Assembly (NCBI GenBank): GCA_963932145.1
Contig: OZ010613.1
Location: forward strand, 42,823,321-42,887,320
Direction of reading: 5' to 3'
Length of the DNA: 64,000 nucleotides
Source: Acanthosepion lycidas
Taxonomy: Eukaryota; Mollusca; Cephalopoda; Sepiida; Sepiidae
Shown: piece by piece, positions 1 through 11,093 of the stretch
How the letters are laid out: every line of letters starts with the position of its first letter
How positions within the stretch are numbered: position 1 is the stretch's first letter
Program-made: the position numbers and the translations under genes
The notes under the pieces: model-generated
Databases searched by the model: none
Told to the model about the DNA's origin: nothing
The model's input: only the letters and a program-made list of their open reading frames with translations

Positions 1-24
1 GGATTGACTAAAAATGATATTTAA

Positions 25-27
<3 letters not shown>

Positions 28-58
<31 letters not shown>
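28..58. repeat. (TA)n microsatellite
   Basis: About 15 TA units at the window start. It is one of more than twenty similar tracts in the window. Confidence 0.95.
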
Positions 59-60
<2 letters not shown>

Positions 61-1273
61 CAAGTATAGGATTGGTGTATACAGAATAAATTCCAATAAC
101 CAAAAATACTATTCTTAAGAGTGCTCAATAGAGTAGAGCAAATATTTTATTAAAAAATGATAACATAAATATGTTATAAAATCACTACAAAAATAGACAT
201 TTTATTTCAACACTTCTGGTGTTTTATCAAGTGATGGTGTTGAAAGGTTCAGTCTTGTTTTTAACCTTTGCCCCACTGCAGGCAACAATAGACACCATAG
301 AATTCTCTCCCTTACTACTATCAGCAATTTCTGTTGCCTTGAGACAGCTGCTATAAATAAACACTTGTCAACTGCTATTTCTGGTATTTTAAGATGGAAA
401 TCTCCTACTACTGCTTTGGAACAAGCCTAAACTTCCATTTTCCAATGCCATTTTGAATTTATTCTAGACTCTACACAAGGCGTAACATTCGCTAAACCTA
501 CGTTAATTTTTTCACTATTTTTTGTAAACAAAAATGGCTGTATCAATATCCAACAAAGCCTTTATTCAGGAGTTTTTCTTTGATTAACACTCTGATGATG
601 ATTTTGAAGGCTTTACTTGAGTGGATATTGACGTTGAAGTGGTCAGAGATGATAACCAACTAGCGACATGGAGGAAAGTCACGATGATCACTAGCGTCTA
701 CTATCATCCATGCCTGAATAATTTTTTGCAAGCTACTGATGACTATTGATATATCTGATAGCTTTTCTGAGGGTGAATTGTATTATAAACAACAAAATAA
801 TAACTTCATTTGTCAACAAGAGAAATAATTATGTCAGGCGAAAGAAAGAGCAAACTGTATGGAAACATGTCATTTTTTTCTGACAAAATGAAAGCCTTTT
901 TAGCAAATTTGCTTATCGTACCACCCAGAACTCCACAAGGGGTAATAAAAGTTAAAGTATGTTGAATTATATATTTTTTAATGTATTTTTTTATTTTGCA
1001 TTTTTTTTTTTTTTTGTTTTGTTTCAATTTTTTTGTTTTCAATGTCAAAACATGCATGCAAAACAATCCATTACATCAAAATATTACTCATCCATTCTTT
1101 TATTAGTATACAAAAAATTAAAATCTATATGCACAATACAAAGAAAGTTATAACAATTTTATAGGTGTTCATGTTTTTGCACCCTCAAAAAAAAATAATG
1201 CAGTGGCAGGGGGAACGATTCTAAAAGAAATTAGCATGGTAAAGGTTAATCTAGCCAGACACTTCACTAAAAA
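59..1273. other. Presumed intron, no gene recognised
   Basis: AT-rich sequence with short interrupted frames only. A small foldback (caacacttc..., ...gtgttgaaagg, about 209-247) recalls termini of Penelope-like or palindromic elements but is too short to classify. Small reading frames at 806-1153 are built on poly-A/T tracts and look like chance. Confidence 0.5.
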
Positions 1274-1427
1274 AGAATGTTAGCTATGTTTGAAAGAAAA
1301 CCCTGTTGAGCATTACTTTATAGCAGTGATCTGATGGACTAATTCACAAAAGAATGTTAGCTAAGTTTGAAAGAAAACCCTGTTGAGCATTACTTAATAG
1401 CAGTGATCTGATGGACTAATTCACAGA
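1274..1427. repeat. 77-bp tandem duplication, two copies
   Basis: Positions 1274-1350 and 1351-1427 are near-identical direct repeats starting agaatgttagct, with only a few substitutions, which implies a fairly recent local duplication. No coding potential is seen. Confidence 0.9.
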
Positions 1428-2071
1428 CCATAAAACCATAGTGACACACCCAAATTTGCTTAGATAGATTTAAAAATATCATTATTTCATAATTTTCAAT
1501 AATGTAAAATTATGAGTTTGGCTTATTCAGTAAAATTTTTCTTTAAATGTCTGATAGAATTGAAGTGGTTAAGATTACTGCCATCTTAACCACTTAAAGT
1601 CTCTGAGAAAGTATTCTCTCAGTAGTTTAAAGATTGTCATATGGATAATCAACTTTGCCTCTTCTCAGAAAAAAAAAAGAAATTCTTGTCATTCTCAAAC
1701 AATTTCAGGTTCTGACTTGTTAGGCTATTTCTTTTATAAAGCAATAATTGTTAAACAAGCAAGCCTAATGTCTTTTTTGATGATAGCTTCCATGGTAATC
1801 TGTTAATTTCATATTATCTAATGCACATTTAAACTTGTTCAAATAACATGCTGTACTTGCAAAGCCACATTTGTTATTTCTGCAATATAAAACTGTGTGA
1901 AAATGAGAAAGAAATTATGTGCGTTACATGATTACCTTCTTGGTAGAAATATTCATCGTCTTTTATGCCAGATCTTTTGAGATGTAAGTGGTCATAGCTC
2001 TTCACAGCTTACTTTAATATATGCGAATACATATTATTACTTATATATTGGCTGGCCGCTTGTTTCCAAGT
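1428..2071. other. Presumed intron, no gene recognised
   Basis: AT-rich unique-looking sequence. A short inverted pair around 1561-1600 (gaagtggttaagat and atcttaaccactt, separated by a few bases) could form a small hairpin. Nothing else is supported. Confidence 0.5.
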
Positions 2072-2697
2072 CCTGGATATGAGGTTAAGCTACATCTGTA
2101 TCCTGGGTAAGATAATAAACTAGATCCAACAGCAAAGCCTCTGATCAGAATGTTTTGTGGGGCATGAAACCACCTCTTAATTGCTGGTGTTCCCAGGTCC
2201 ACCCTGACACAGGGTGGTAGCACCTGTTAGGGTCCCAACTATGGACAAATAGTTAACCCCAAAACTGGGGTAAAACATTATGAAAGTGAAATACGTTTTA
2301 ATACCAGAAATGCTTTGTAAAAAAAATTATTACCAGCAATACATTTTTGGAAAGAAAATATTACCAACAATATGTTTTAAAAAAAGAAAAAAAATATTAC
2401 CAGCAATACAGTTTTGAAAAAAAAAAAAAAAATTATTGCCAGCAATACATTTTTGAAGGTCAAAACATTACGAAAGTATAAAAATAGGTTTTAATACCAG
2501 AAATACTTTGTAAAAAGAAAAACTTATTACCAGCAATAAATTTTTGAAGAAAAATTATTACCAGCTATACATTTAAAAAAAAAAAAAAAAAATTGCCAGC
2601 AATACAATTTTGAAAAAAAAAAAAAAAATTACCAGCAATAAAAATCTTGTCAGCATTAAATAACCCATTAAGGTTGAAATGCCGTAAACCAAACCAA
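2072..2697 (+). mobile_element. Family A VNTR-SINE, copy 1
   Basis: Head (cctgggtaagat near 2101, ggtggtagcacctgttaggg near 2210), then an internal array of about 10 degenerate units of roughly 28-35 bp (ATTACCAGCAATACATTTTT plus variable A runs), then the tail GCATTAAATAACCCATTAAG with GTTGAAATGCCGTAAACC and the AAACC end. The first roughly 35 bp of the head is tandemly duplicated. A possible 6-bp target duplication (ccaagt) flanks it. Non-coding, and presumably mobilised in trans by a LINE. Confidence 0.85.
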
Positions 2698-2699
2698 GT

Positions 2700-3352
2700 A
2701 TACCTCTCTAGCACAGACAGCTAGCCAATCCCTGTTGCAGACTCTTACTCAGGCACATGTTTATTCAAGACCCACTGAGTCCACTTGTGGTTTATGCTGC
2801 AACTATGCTGAGCAGATCTTACAGTTTTTGGGAAAGGGCACATCATCTGGCATGATCAACAGTTTGAACACTGCCAGTATACTCAAAGTCTTGGTCATGT
2901 TGATTTGTGATTTTGCGTTAGCACAAGCACTGACAAAGAATTACTGAATTTCACTCACAAGGGTTGATTCAAACTATTATGGTTTTCAGGCACTTTCCAA
3001 TAGTGTCACATACTGGGATCACCTCCCTAGCTGTAGAAGTCAAGTGACTTACCTACTAACATAGCTGCCTTCATGTTAAATGTTGAGACGCCCTTCCTTA
3101 CTAGTTTAACAATCTGCCAAAGAGTTGGGGAAATGGTGGCACTACATTGCAAAATAACCTAGGGTCCGAGGGCCTTACTCAATCACCACCATCAAGAACC
3201 AGGATTCCCAGGGCGCTATCCCGATTACTCCCGTACAATCTGCCAGGCAATAGGGAACTGATTCCTCCCCAACGGCCAATATGCCTCCGCAATGGGGAGA
3301 GGAGGGAGAGGTAGAAGTCAAGTGACTTACCTACTAACATGGCTGCCTTCTT
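2700..3352 (+). repeat. Family L dispersed repeat, copy 1
   Basis: The segment starting ctagccaatccctgttgcag is repeated at 15101-15355 inside the copia fossil, so it is a dispersed element. A 40-bp direct repeat (gtagaagtcaagtgacttac...) lies at 3033-3072 and again at 3311-3350, enclosing a GC-richer block (3100-3310). The class is unknown. The 70-codon frame at 2735 is not conserved with the second copy beyond nucleotide similarity. Confidence 0.6.
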
Positions 3353-3660
3353 GTGTCCTCTGGAAAAGCAGGCCAGCTAATTTTACCTCATTTTATAGGA
3401 GAGTGCCCAATACGCCAGTTATGTTGTTCCATTTTGTTGGAATGGACCTGCCCAATACATTTGCATGAGTGGTGTCTATTCACCCATATATCTCTCCAAA
3501 ATGACTCAAGTCAATTGAGCTTCTGGCCACACTTGCATACTTGTGTGTCAGACCACTGGCAAGTTAACCGATATTCAACACTAGCCAGATGACAAATTGA
3601 CCATGGTGAGATTCAAGCTCATAGTTGGAAAGCTAACCTTCTAACCACTCAGCCATGCAT
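3353..3660 (-). mobile_element. tRNA-derived SINE (minus strand)
   Basis: Read on the minus strand from 3656 down, there is an A-box-like TGGCTGAGTGGTTAG and a B-box-like GCTTGAATCTC about 35 bases apart, as in a tRNA gene head. Acceptor-stem pairing and 3' CCA context are absent, so it is a SINE head and not a tRNA gene. The body extends toward 3353 without a clear end. Confidence 0.5.
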
Positions 3661-3789
3661 TCATATATTACTTAAGTTTTCTTTGATCCTTTGAAACACA
3701 GACTTTATTATCAAAAGTTACTTTATTAGCAAAGATCAATCTGTGATGCTCTAGCATTCTGTAATTATATGAAACTGATGTCTAAATTT

Positions 3790-4130
3790 CTATGTGAAAA
3801 ATTTTTTTTTTTTTTTTTTTTATAATTATTTCTAAAAATTAACCAAGCAAGATTCAAGAGGTACACAATGTAGTGGGTCATGGATGAAAAACTAGTTGGT
3901 AGAAAATGAAGATCGTGACAATAAGGAGAACAGATATCGATTGACTCTTGACTTGAATAGGTTAAGATTGTAGGGTCCAGGAAGCCACCATGCTTATACT
4001 TGGAAATTTCTAGAATTGCAACAGTCTGAAATGGAGGAAGAAAAAGAATAGATCTCATTTGAACATTTGCCATGGAATATAATAGATATATGACAGCGTT
4101 GCTTTTGTAATGCAATTTTTCTTGTTTTTA
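3790..4130 (-). mobile_element. LINE C-terminal/3' fragment, family H copy 1
   Basis: The minus-strand sequence aligns by eye with copy 2 (7985-8345) and with the end of the LINE at 46.1 kb. All share the minus-strand sense of ctacaatcttaacc...caagtc, which in LINE frame gives a YNLNLFKSRVN-like C-terminal signature of jockey/CR1-type reverse transcriptase proteins. It is frame-disrupted and 5'-truncated, as expected for an abortive LINE insertion. Confidence 0.6.
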
Positions 4131-4979
4131 GTTGATCAATATTCTTACGAGAGAGAACTCATTCTAAATTTGCCTGGCCTTTCTATTTTAATAAGATGAG
4201 AATGCTGCAAGGTGTTTGAAAACGTCAGTCAGCATTTAATAAAATAAGCATAAATGTATAATTATGGTTTTGTATTTAGGATTTGTCAAGGATTACCGGA
4301 TTTCCTTGTGCTGATGATCGTCTCGTTTTCAGCTGCTTGTTGGGGAGGGGAATCTGTCTCTGAAAAACAACAATGAACATAATGAAATTAGAAAAGTCTT
4401 CAACCTTGTCTCACTTGATTAACTCAAAGTTTATACATTTTTATGTTTTAAACAACAAAAAGTATGCATATACATATGCACACTCTCACTGGTTTGTGTA
4501 CTTGAAATATACTAGCCAAATCCTTATCTTACGAGCTTTTTTCTTAATAATAATTCAGAAGACACTTATGTTGTTTATGGTAACTGGATTTTTGGTGGTT
4601 GTCTTATTCAGTTTCTGTCATTTGATACTGTGCTTCTGAAAAACAATACTTTTATTGCAGTCACCATTGTTTCTCAGGTATTTGGCTAGGATTAAAGTGT
4701 AGTATCTGTTCTTACCAGCTTAATCTAATTCTCTCTCTTTATACTTCTATCTGCCCCTTTTCTGACTGAAACCAAGTAGTGTCTTTTCTCCTATTACCAT
4801 GCATTTAAAATGGAATAGTCCATTATTGATGAGTTATGGGAGTAATGCTCATGTGAATTAACAAAGTGAGGGACAAGCACAGTTATAATAGGATATTTGT
4901 GCAAGTTTGTTTTTGAGTGTTTAATAATGTACAAAGAGTTAGGCTTTATTTTGAACATTTGTGTAAGAATTAAGCTTTT
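4131..4979. other. Presumed intron, no gene recognised
   Basis: AT-rich sequence. An 88-codon frame at 4373-4639 is hydrophobic and low in complexity, without support as a gene. No repeat family seen elsewhere in the window matches it. Confidence 0.45.
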
Positions 4980-4991
4980 AACAGCCTTTTC

Positions 4992-5436
4992 TCATCCTGG
5001 GTAAAACGATAAACTATTTCCAACAGCAAAGCCTCTGATCAAGAGGTGCGTGGAACCACCTCTTAATTGCTAGTAATCCCAGGTTCACTCTGACCTGGGG
5101 TGATAGCACCTGTTAGGGTCCTAGCTATGGGAAAATAGTTAACACCCAAACTTGAGGTAAAAATAGGTTTTAATACCAGAAATACTTTGTAATAAAAAAA
5201 TATTACGAGCAATAATTTTTGAAGGAAAAATTATTATCAGCAATACTTTTAAAAAAATACCATCAATACAAACAGCTATACAGTCTTTGAAAAAAAATAT
5301 TACCAGCTATAGATTTCTTCGAGGGAAAATATTCCCAGGAATAGATTTTTGAAGAAAAATATATTACCAGCAATAAAAATTTTGTTGGCATTAAATAACC
5401 CATTGAGGTTGATATGCCATAAAACATAACAAACCA
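4992..5436 (+). mobile_element. Family A VNTR-SINE, copy 2, with 12-bp TSD
   Basis: Starts tcatcctgggtaaaac. Head, then 5-6 array units, then the tail (ggcattaaataacccattga, gttgatatgcc). It is flanked by the exact duplication AACAGCCTTTTC at 4980-4991 and 5437-5448, which proves insertion by target-primed reverse transcription and fixes both ends. Single-head form without the 5' duplication. Confidence 0.93.
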
Positions 5437-5448
5437 AACAGCCTTTTC

Positions 5449-6240
5449 ACTTTGTAAATATAAAACGATTTATCTCCTTTCATGAAAAGGAATATAGCAA
5501 TTAGAAATCTAACTGGGGATATCTCTTTTATGTAATTTTTTGTTTTTACAATAATAATAAAATACATATTTTTATAGAGACACAGTTCAAATTGCAACTC
5601 AAGTTTCATGCAAATGTGATCATCAGGTGATCAGTGTTGTGATTTCCTGATGAACACCTTTTCTTTTCTATCCAAATTTCCTTTTCCTTAATTTTTCGGT
5701 CTATAATTATATACACACGTGTACATCCAGTGTGGGGTTGGAGAAAATGAGCCATGCTCATAAATGAAACCAAGATTTATAGAGCTGAGAAAGTCCTGCT
5801 GTCTGCAGTATTGTGAGATTCACAGTAAAGTAAAATATACAAGAGCTTTTTTTTTCTTTTTTTTTTTTTCTTTTCTTTTTTCCCCAGAAACTTAAGCTTT
5901 CTTCATCATGCCATCTCTAACTATTCTGAAATTTACAAGATACTAAATGTCAAGGAAATTAATTTCTTTATTGGCTATTTAGAGAATAGATTAATACTTT
6001 CAAAGAACAGAAAGCACCAAAAAAGGCCTAATTATGCTGGTATGATCATGTGCTAAAATGTTCTTTGAAACATTTAAAAAAAAAAAGAAAAAAAAAAGAA
6101 AGAAGGAAGCCTATAATAACTTTCAGTAGAACTCAAGACTATTTAGGTCAGGTCTTTTCTTGAAGAACCATAACCATTTTTGTTTCTAGAATATATGCCT
6201 GAAAGCCATTGCTGTCTCAGATAAATGTAAAACATACAAG
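5449..6240. other. Presumed intron, no gene recognised
   Basis: AT-rich with pyrimidine tracts (5847-5884) and purine tracts (6077-6107). Nothing supported beyond these. Confidence 0.5.
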
Positions 6241-6523
6241 CTATTATTTACAATATTTACATTCAGACTATTGTCCTCAGCTTTGTTTTTTTGGCTGTTG
6301 GGACCTGCTGCCTTCATCAGATGTATATTAATCCATGTAACCTACAAGGAATTCCAAAGTGGACCCATTATTTAATTTGTGGGGGTAGTGTTCTCATTCC
6401 ACTACCTTGTGTCTAGGGATATCTCATCTAGTTCTTATTTTTAGTACTGCTCAGTTATTGCTCACCCTATTTTCACTGAGTCTAATTAACCAAGGCTCAG
6501 GAATTGAATTCACAATTACTATG

Positions 6524-6652
6524 CCATCCTGGGTAAGACTATAAACTACATCCAACAGCAAGGCTTCTGATTAGGGGGTTTTGAGGAGTGTGGAACCACA
6601 TCCTAATTGCTGGTGTTCCCAGGTCCACTCTGACCCAGGGTGGTAGCACCTG
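6524..6652 (+). mobile_element. Family A head fragment, copy 3
   Basis: Begins ccatcctgggtaag at the left edge of the insertion in the family C element and stops after cacctgtta, before the array. With copy 4 it bounds a 490-bp unrelated block. Confidence 0.8.
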
Positions 6653-7139
6653 TTATTGCATCATCATCATTTTAATCTTTGTGAAACTGGGTGTGTCAAA
6701 AGAGTCATGAAGCTGACAGTTATTTTTAAATACTTTTGAAATATTGACATCTTATATAGCTTAAACCTAAGTCAATGAAAATTATAACTTTATTGATGTT
6801 TTTTTGTATCAAAATCTGATTAAATCTAGTTTTTCTTCTTTTTTTCTTTTTTTTTTTTCATTTAATTTTAGTGCTGAATAGGGCTTAGGGTGCCTAACTC
6901 ATTACTTACATCAGAAGTGATGTTTCCTTTACTGTACCATTTAATAAAGACTGCAGAAAGAAAAGCATAAAAAGTAAGACAAATGATATATGCAGTTGAT
7001 TTAAAATCCTTTTCATTAAGAACTGCTACTTTCTGAGATAGACTCCTGAGAGAATGCTTTCCTGATCACTTACATGTTAACCCAAGTCAAATGTCGACCA
7101 TTATCTGTCCAACATATCTTCATATTCTTCCCCCTCTTA
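6653..7139. other. Unassigned block within the nested insertion
   Basis: Between two family A heads, inside the same target-site duplication. It contains pyrimidine tracts and an AATAAA near 6950 but no recognisable element. It could be secondarily inserted or duplicated sequence, or a transduced segment. Confidence 0.4.
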
Positions 7140-7407
7140 CATACGTCTTGGGTATGACTATAAACTACATCCGTGTCCTGGGTAAGACGATAAACTACGT
7201 CCAACAGCAAGGCCTCTGATGAGGAGGTTTTGAGGAGTGTGGAACCACCTCTTAATTGCTGGTGTTCCCAGGTCCACTATGTCCCAGGGTGGTTGCACCT
7301 GTTACCAATAGTACATTTTTGAAGGAAAAATATATTACCAGCAATAAAAGTCTTGAAGGCATTACATAACCTATTGAAGTTGATATACCATAAAAAAATC
7401 AACCCGA
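7140..7407 (+). mobile_element. Family A VNTR-SINE, copy 4 (short form)
   Basis: Duplicated head start (cttgggtatgac then cctgggtaagac), one or two array units only, and a tail with gttgatataccataaa. The body between cacctgtta and the array is missing. It ends exactly at the right 12-bp target duplication at 7408. Confidence 0.8.
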
Positions 7408-7469
7408 ACAATTACTATGTCATGAAATTCACAAACCAATGCTTTAACGCACTAGGCTGTTGTCCTGTA

Positions 7470-7565
7470 GGATAACAAAAAAGACGTGGACAATAGTCCA
7501 AATATAAATAGTATAAATAATGATAACTCCTCATCCCAGAAACCTAGACAGAAATTATAGAAGCT
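7470..7565 (+). mobile_element. Family C tail fragment (plus)
   Basis: Contains gacaatagtccaaatataaa and the following ctcatcccagaaacctagac, the 3' part of family C, directly beside the minus-strand copy. This makes another opposed pair. Confidence 0.65.
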
Positions 7566-7984
7566 ATTAGCATAATAAGGAAAAAAATGGATTCTGTGCA
7601 GTGATGAGTTTAAGATTTCAGTTACATGTTGATATTCTATACTAGTGTCTTTGAAAACCTTGTAGTTTACAATCATGTTGGGAGCCTTTACAATTAATAC
7701 TTGGTATATTACAAAGAATACCAATCAGTGATTTGACAAGTCAGTGTTTTGGCTTGGACAGTGTTCAGATTTGAACCTTAAGAATAGTTGGTCTCAAATT
7801 ATGCTCAAACTAACCAAAGAAGCATTTTTCAATTATTTATCAATTGCATTAAACTATCAGCATTGATTCTTCTATTTGTAAAAATCTGCAAATTTTTAAT
7901 AAAATTCATTTTATTTAGTTGTTGTTTAGATAAGTGTTTCAAGTTCGCACCTTCTTTTCCCCTATTCTAGTTTTTTTTTTATCT

Positions 7985-8345
7985 TAGAATTCAGCTGGTA
8001 AAAGGCTCAAGAGCAACTCAGGGTAGAGGGTAACTGTTAAAATGGTAATGATGAATAAGGTGTGTGATGTGAATAAAATAGAAGGTAATAAGTGAAGATT
8101 CTGAAAATAAGGAGGATAGAGAACAATTGACCTTTGACTTGAAGAAGTTAAGATTGTAGCATTCAGGGAAGCACCAACATTACACAAAATGGCAATTCTT
8201 GGAAAAAGGCTGTCTGAGAGAAACTTTCTTCTTACATTTGAAACATAAAGGAAATATAGGTGTTTCATCTCTATGGCTATAGCATGACATGTATGAGCTG
8301 TAAAAATCTTAACTGGAGGAGGGAAAAGTAGAGAGCTCATCTGAA
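7985..8345 (-). mobile_element. LINE C-terminal/3' fragment, family H copy 2
   Basis: In the minus strand a LINE reverse-transcriptase C-terminus is visible in one frame (CFPECYNLNFFKSKVN). A 118-codon frame at 7984-8340 is an off-frame reading of the same DNA. Truncated and decayed, with no intact catalytic region. Confidence 0.6.
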
Positions 8346-8444
8346 CATTTGTAAAGAAAATATCAATAGGGTAGTAACAAGCTTACACTGTTGTTTCTAG
8401 TAGAGAGGTTACAGAGTGGAATATAAGTTTTCTTCAACAAAACC

Positions 8445-8883
8445 CTGTCCTGGGTAAGACGATAAACTATGCCCAGCAGCAAGGCCTCTGATCAGGAGGT
8501 TTTGAAGTGTGTGGAACCACCGCTTAATTGCTGATGTTCCCAGGTACACCCTGACCTGGGATGGTAACACCTGTTAGGGTCCCAACTATGGACAAATAGT
8601 TAACCCCGAAACTGGGGTTAAACATTATGAAAGTGTAAAAATAGGTTTTAATACCAGAAATACTTTGTAAAAATATTACCAGTAATACATTTTTGAAGAA
8701 AAAATATTATCAACAATGTTTTGAAAAGAAAAATTATTACCAGCAATACATTTTTGAAGGAAAAATTATTACCAGAAATAAATTTTTGACAAAACAAAAT
8801 ATTACCAGCAATAAAAATTTTGTCAGCATTAAATAACCCATTGAGACTGATATGCCATAAAACAAAACAAACCAAACCAAACC
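8445..8883 (+). mobile_element. Family A VNTR-SINE, copy 5, with 11-bp TSD
   Basis: Complete single-head form with head, about five array units, tail and a (AAACC)n-like end. Flanked by the exact duplication TCAACAAAACC at 8434-8444 and 8884-8894. Confidence 0.93.
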
Positions 8884-8894
8884 TCAACAAAACC

Positions 8895-9164
8895 AAATAA
8901 TCAGTTTTGATTTATGTGAAGTCTAGAAAGTATGGGTTGAGCTGCTCCAGTCTAGATCTGGTAACGATACTCCATTTTTGGTCTGATCTGATTTTTGTGG
9001 AGATAAAGCTTGGCTGAAGGAGTTTGATATTTCCTAGAATGAGCCAACCATTTTTCCAATATCTTTAGTAATATATGAGTTCCATTTGAGGTCTGGAGTA
9101 AACTTTGAGACTCAATAGATGTTTAAAGAATGGGGCCTTATTGAGTGTAGAAGCACTTTTGGCT
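8895..9164. other. Presumed intron, nothing recognised
   Basis: Short AT-rich spacer between family A copy 5 and a LINE tail. No support for any gene. Confidence 0.5.
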
Positions 9165-9350
9165 CCATGCTAACCAGCCAACTTTAATCTTCAAAAATTT
9201 AAATGCAATATCAATCTACTGCCCTCCTAGCTACTCTTCTTGTTTTTACTCCTTAGTAATGATTCTTTTTCTAATTTTTACACGCCCAGTAAATCCATGA
9301 GTCTTAGTGGCTTTATTGCTTTGTTTGGGCGGAAATAGATTAAAAAAGAA
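9165..9350 (+). mobile_element. LINE 3' end, family F copy 1
   Basis: Shares with 36.1, 44.7 and 53.7 kb the block aactttaatcttcaaaaatt / taaatgcaatatcaat, corresponding to the DLQKFKCNVN-type end of a LINE reverse transcriptase, then a 3' UTR ending in an A-rich tract. Strongly 5'-truncated. Confidence 0.7.
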
Positions 9351-9629
9351 AAAGAAATTCAGCATGACTAAAGGAAACTCTGTGTGATTGGTCATGAGGA
9401 AATGATTGTGGCTTAGTTTTTGAGAGATTTTAAGTTAGACGACAGTTTTTCACCCTTTGGGCTATTAGTTGATTTGTTTTGTATTTTATGGCTTATCAAA
9501 CTTTGTGTAAGCTATTTAATGCCGAAACCTATTTTGAATTGTAGGAATAATTCTTTTTTTTTTTTTTCTTTGCAAGTGAATATTGCATTAAGTTTTTTAT
9601 TTTTTTTTATTTTAGAATAACAATAATTT

Positions 9630-9806
9630 TTCCAGATATAAGTTCTACTATTTTACCCATAGCTAGCTGTGATAAGGAGATGAAATTCATACCATTTCCA
9701 AGGGTATATGTGCATAAAAAAATATAACTAACCTGAATGGAATTTGAACTTGGCATTCCAATTTCTATTTCCAAGCAGCTATACATTACACCATCTGCAC
9801 ATCCAC
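9630..9806 (-). mobile_element. Family B tRNA-derived SINE (minus), copy 1
   Basis: Minus-strand head gtgtaatgtatagctgcttg (A-box region) with B box AAGTTCAAATTCCA, then the body with the reverse complement of ataccatttccaaggg. It fits the octopus OR-type SINE plan; assignment to a named subfamily is from memory and not tested. Confidence 0.75.
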
Positions 9807-10455
9807 TGAGCTGTTAAATCTAGTTCAAAGGAGAGCTTGGTTACAAGACTCAGATCATTTTAACTTCTGGAAGTACATACATAACCAGTGGTATAATACG
9901 TGTAGATGTTTGTTAATGATTTGAGAAAGTAGTATGCAGAAATCTGAACTTTGAATTGTTTGTTTAAACTATGATAGAAGAACAGTTCTATTTGTTTGCT
10001 TGTTCTCCCACTTTTTGAAGGTTACAATGATAATCTGATGATCTCTTCTAACAACTGCTGCTCTCACCTGCTGTTCCCATGTCTCTTCTCTCTGGTGGCC
10101 TTGACAAACTCTCTAAAGTATGACTGGTACTTCTATATGTGGAATCCCTCCTGCCAACTTGGTACCAATGATCTATAAGATTTGACTGTTAATTTGCGTT
10201 GTCTAAAAGACTCTTGTTGTTTTGGAAAACACATGGTCAGCTAGCCACTTTGCTGAGTTCTGATAACCTGCTTCCCCAAAACACTTCTACCTGTAAGTCC
10301 ACTCTCAAATAAGTTCTGATGCAAACAAATTACATAGTCATTTCTTCACCTTTGGCTGAAATTAGAATGTCTCAGAAACCAAACCTATCCAATGGATATG
10401 TTTTTATATAGTTAATTTTATCTTAAAGGGATCTTAAATTTTTTTATTTCATCTG
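9807..10455. other. Presumed intron, nothing recognised
   Basis: Slightly richer composition around 10010-10160 with a 60-codon frame (9996), but no homology is recognised and no splice-like edges are convincing. Confidence 0.45.
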
Positions 10456-10645
10456 ATGTGTGTTGTGGTGTAATGGATGTCTGCTTGAAATGAAAAATAA
10501 GAGAACCGAGTTCAAATTCCTGTCATGTTTGTTACATTCGGGCATGAAAATATTCTTGGGAAAGGTATGAATCAAACTCTTTTTCCTTGAGCTATAGTTC
10601 GAATAGCAGGACAGAAGGGGTCCTATAGCCATGATCAGCAACTAG
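10456..10645 (+). mobile_element. Family B tRNA-derived SINE (plus), copy 2
   Basis: Head ggtgtaatggatgtctgctt, B box GAGTTCAAATTCC, then ttgggaaaggtatgaatc and gctatagttcgaatagcagg. It ends near the GC-rich tandem repeat at 10654. Confidence 0.78.
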
Positions 10646-10653
10646 TAATATTT

Positions 10654-10745
10654 CTTAATGCGGAGTGAGCAGCCGCGGTCAACTCTCTTAATGCGGAGTG
10701 AGCAGCAGCGGTCAACTCTCTTAATGCGGAGTGAGCAGCCGTGCT
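10654..10745. repeat. 33-bp tandem repeat, about 2.7 copies
   Basis: Units start at 10654, 10687 and 10720 (cttaatgcggagtgagcagc, then cgcggtcaactct). Unusually GC-rich for this window. It lies between a family B SINE and the copia fossil's outer LTR. Confidence 0.9.
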
Positions 10746-10759
10746 TAAATTCAAGGGAA

Positions 10760-11093
10760 ATAACAGAACTGTCTAACAAACAAAGTTTCTAAGAAAAAGG
10801 AACAGGACAAAAATGAAATAATATCAAGCAAACAATGTATGCAAAGCAAATTAACAGGTAAGAAGGCAATAAGTTTACTAAGAATTGGCGTTGACACACA
10901 CACAAATTCAAAACAGGTAATCGCAGTGGTCTTTCTTCTCCACAACACAGATCTGGACCACGTCATGTCATACTGCAAACCGGACTGTGGGATTGACTAA
11001 GAAAAATATCCCAGCATGCATTTGTGGATTTCTGACTATAAAAGGGGAGAGGTAAATGTTTTGCAGTCATTCTCCCAGAGATTGAAATCAACA
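10760..11093 (-). repeat. 3' LTR of the copia fossil
   Basis: Aligns by eye with 16398-16757 over shared blocks such as aaatgaaataatatcaagca, cccagcatgcatttgtgg and gcagtcatt...cccagagat. The outer end is approximate; the inner end carries the TG...CA-type terminus near 11093. Confidence 0.8.

Larger units (their letters stand above)
6241..7446 (-). mobile_element. Family C SINE, minus, split by an 884-bp insertion
   Basis: The 3' part lies at 6241-6523 (minus-strand sense, ending in the body region around tagggatatctcatctag) and the tRNA-like head at 7408-7446. Between them is an insert at 6524-7407 flanked by the exact 12-bp duplication ACAATTACTATG (6512-6523 and 7408-7419). Joining across the insert matches the uninterrupted order in other family C copies. 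The head, read on the minus strand, carries a B-box-like GTGAATTCAATTCC. Confidence 0.8.

Noticed and set aside
7984-8340. 118-codon minus-strand frame as a host gene
   Set aside because: An off-frame reading of a LINE C-terminal fragment shared with 3.8 and 46.1 kb.
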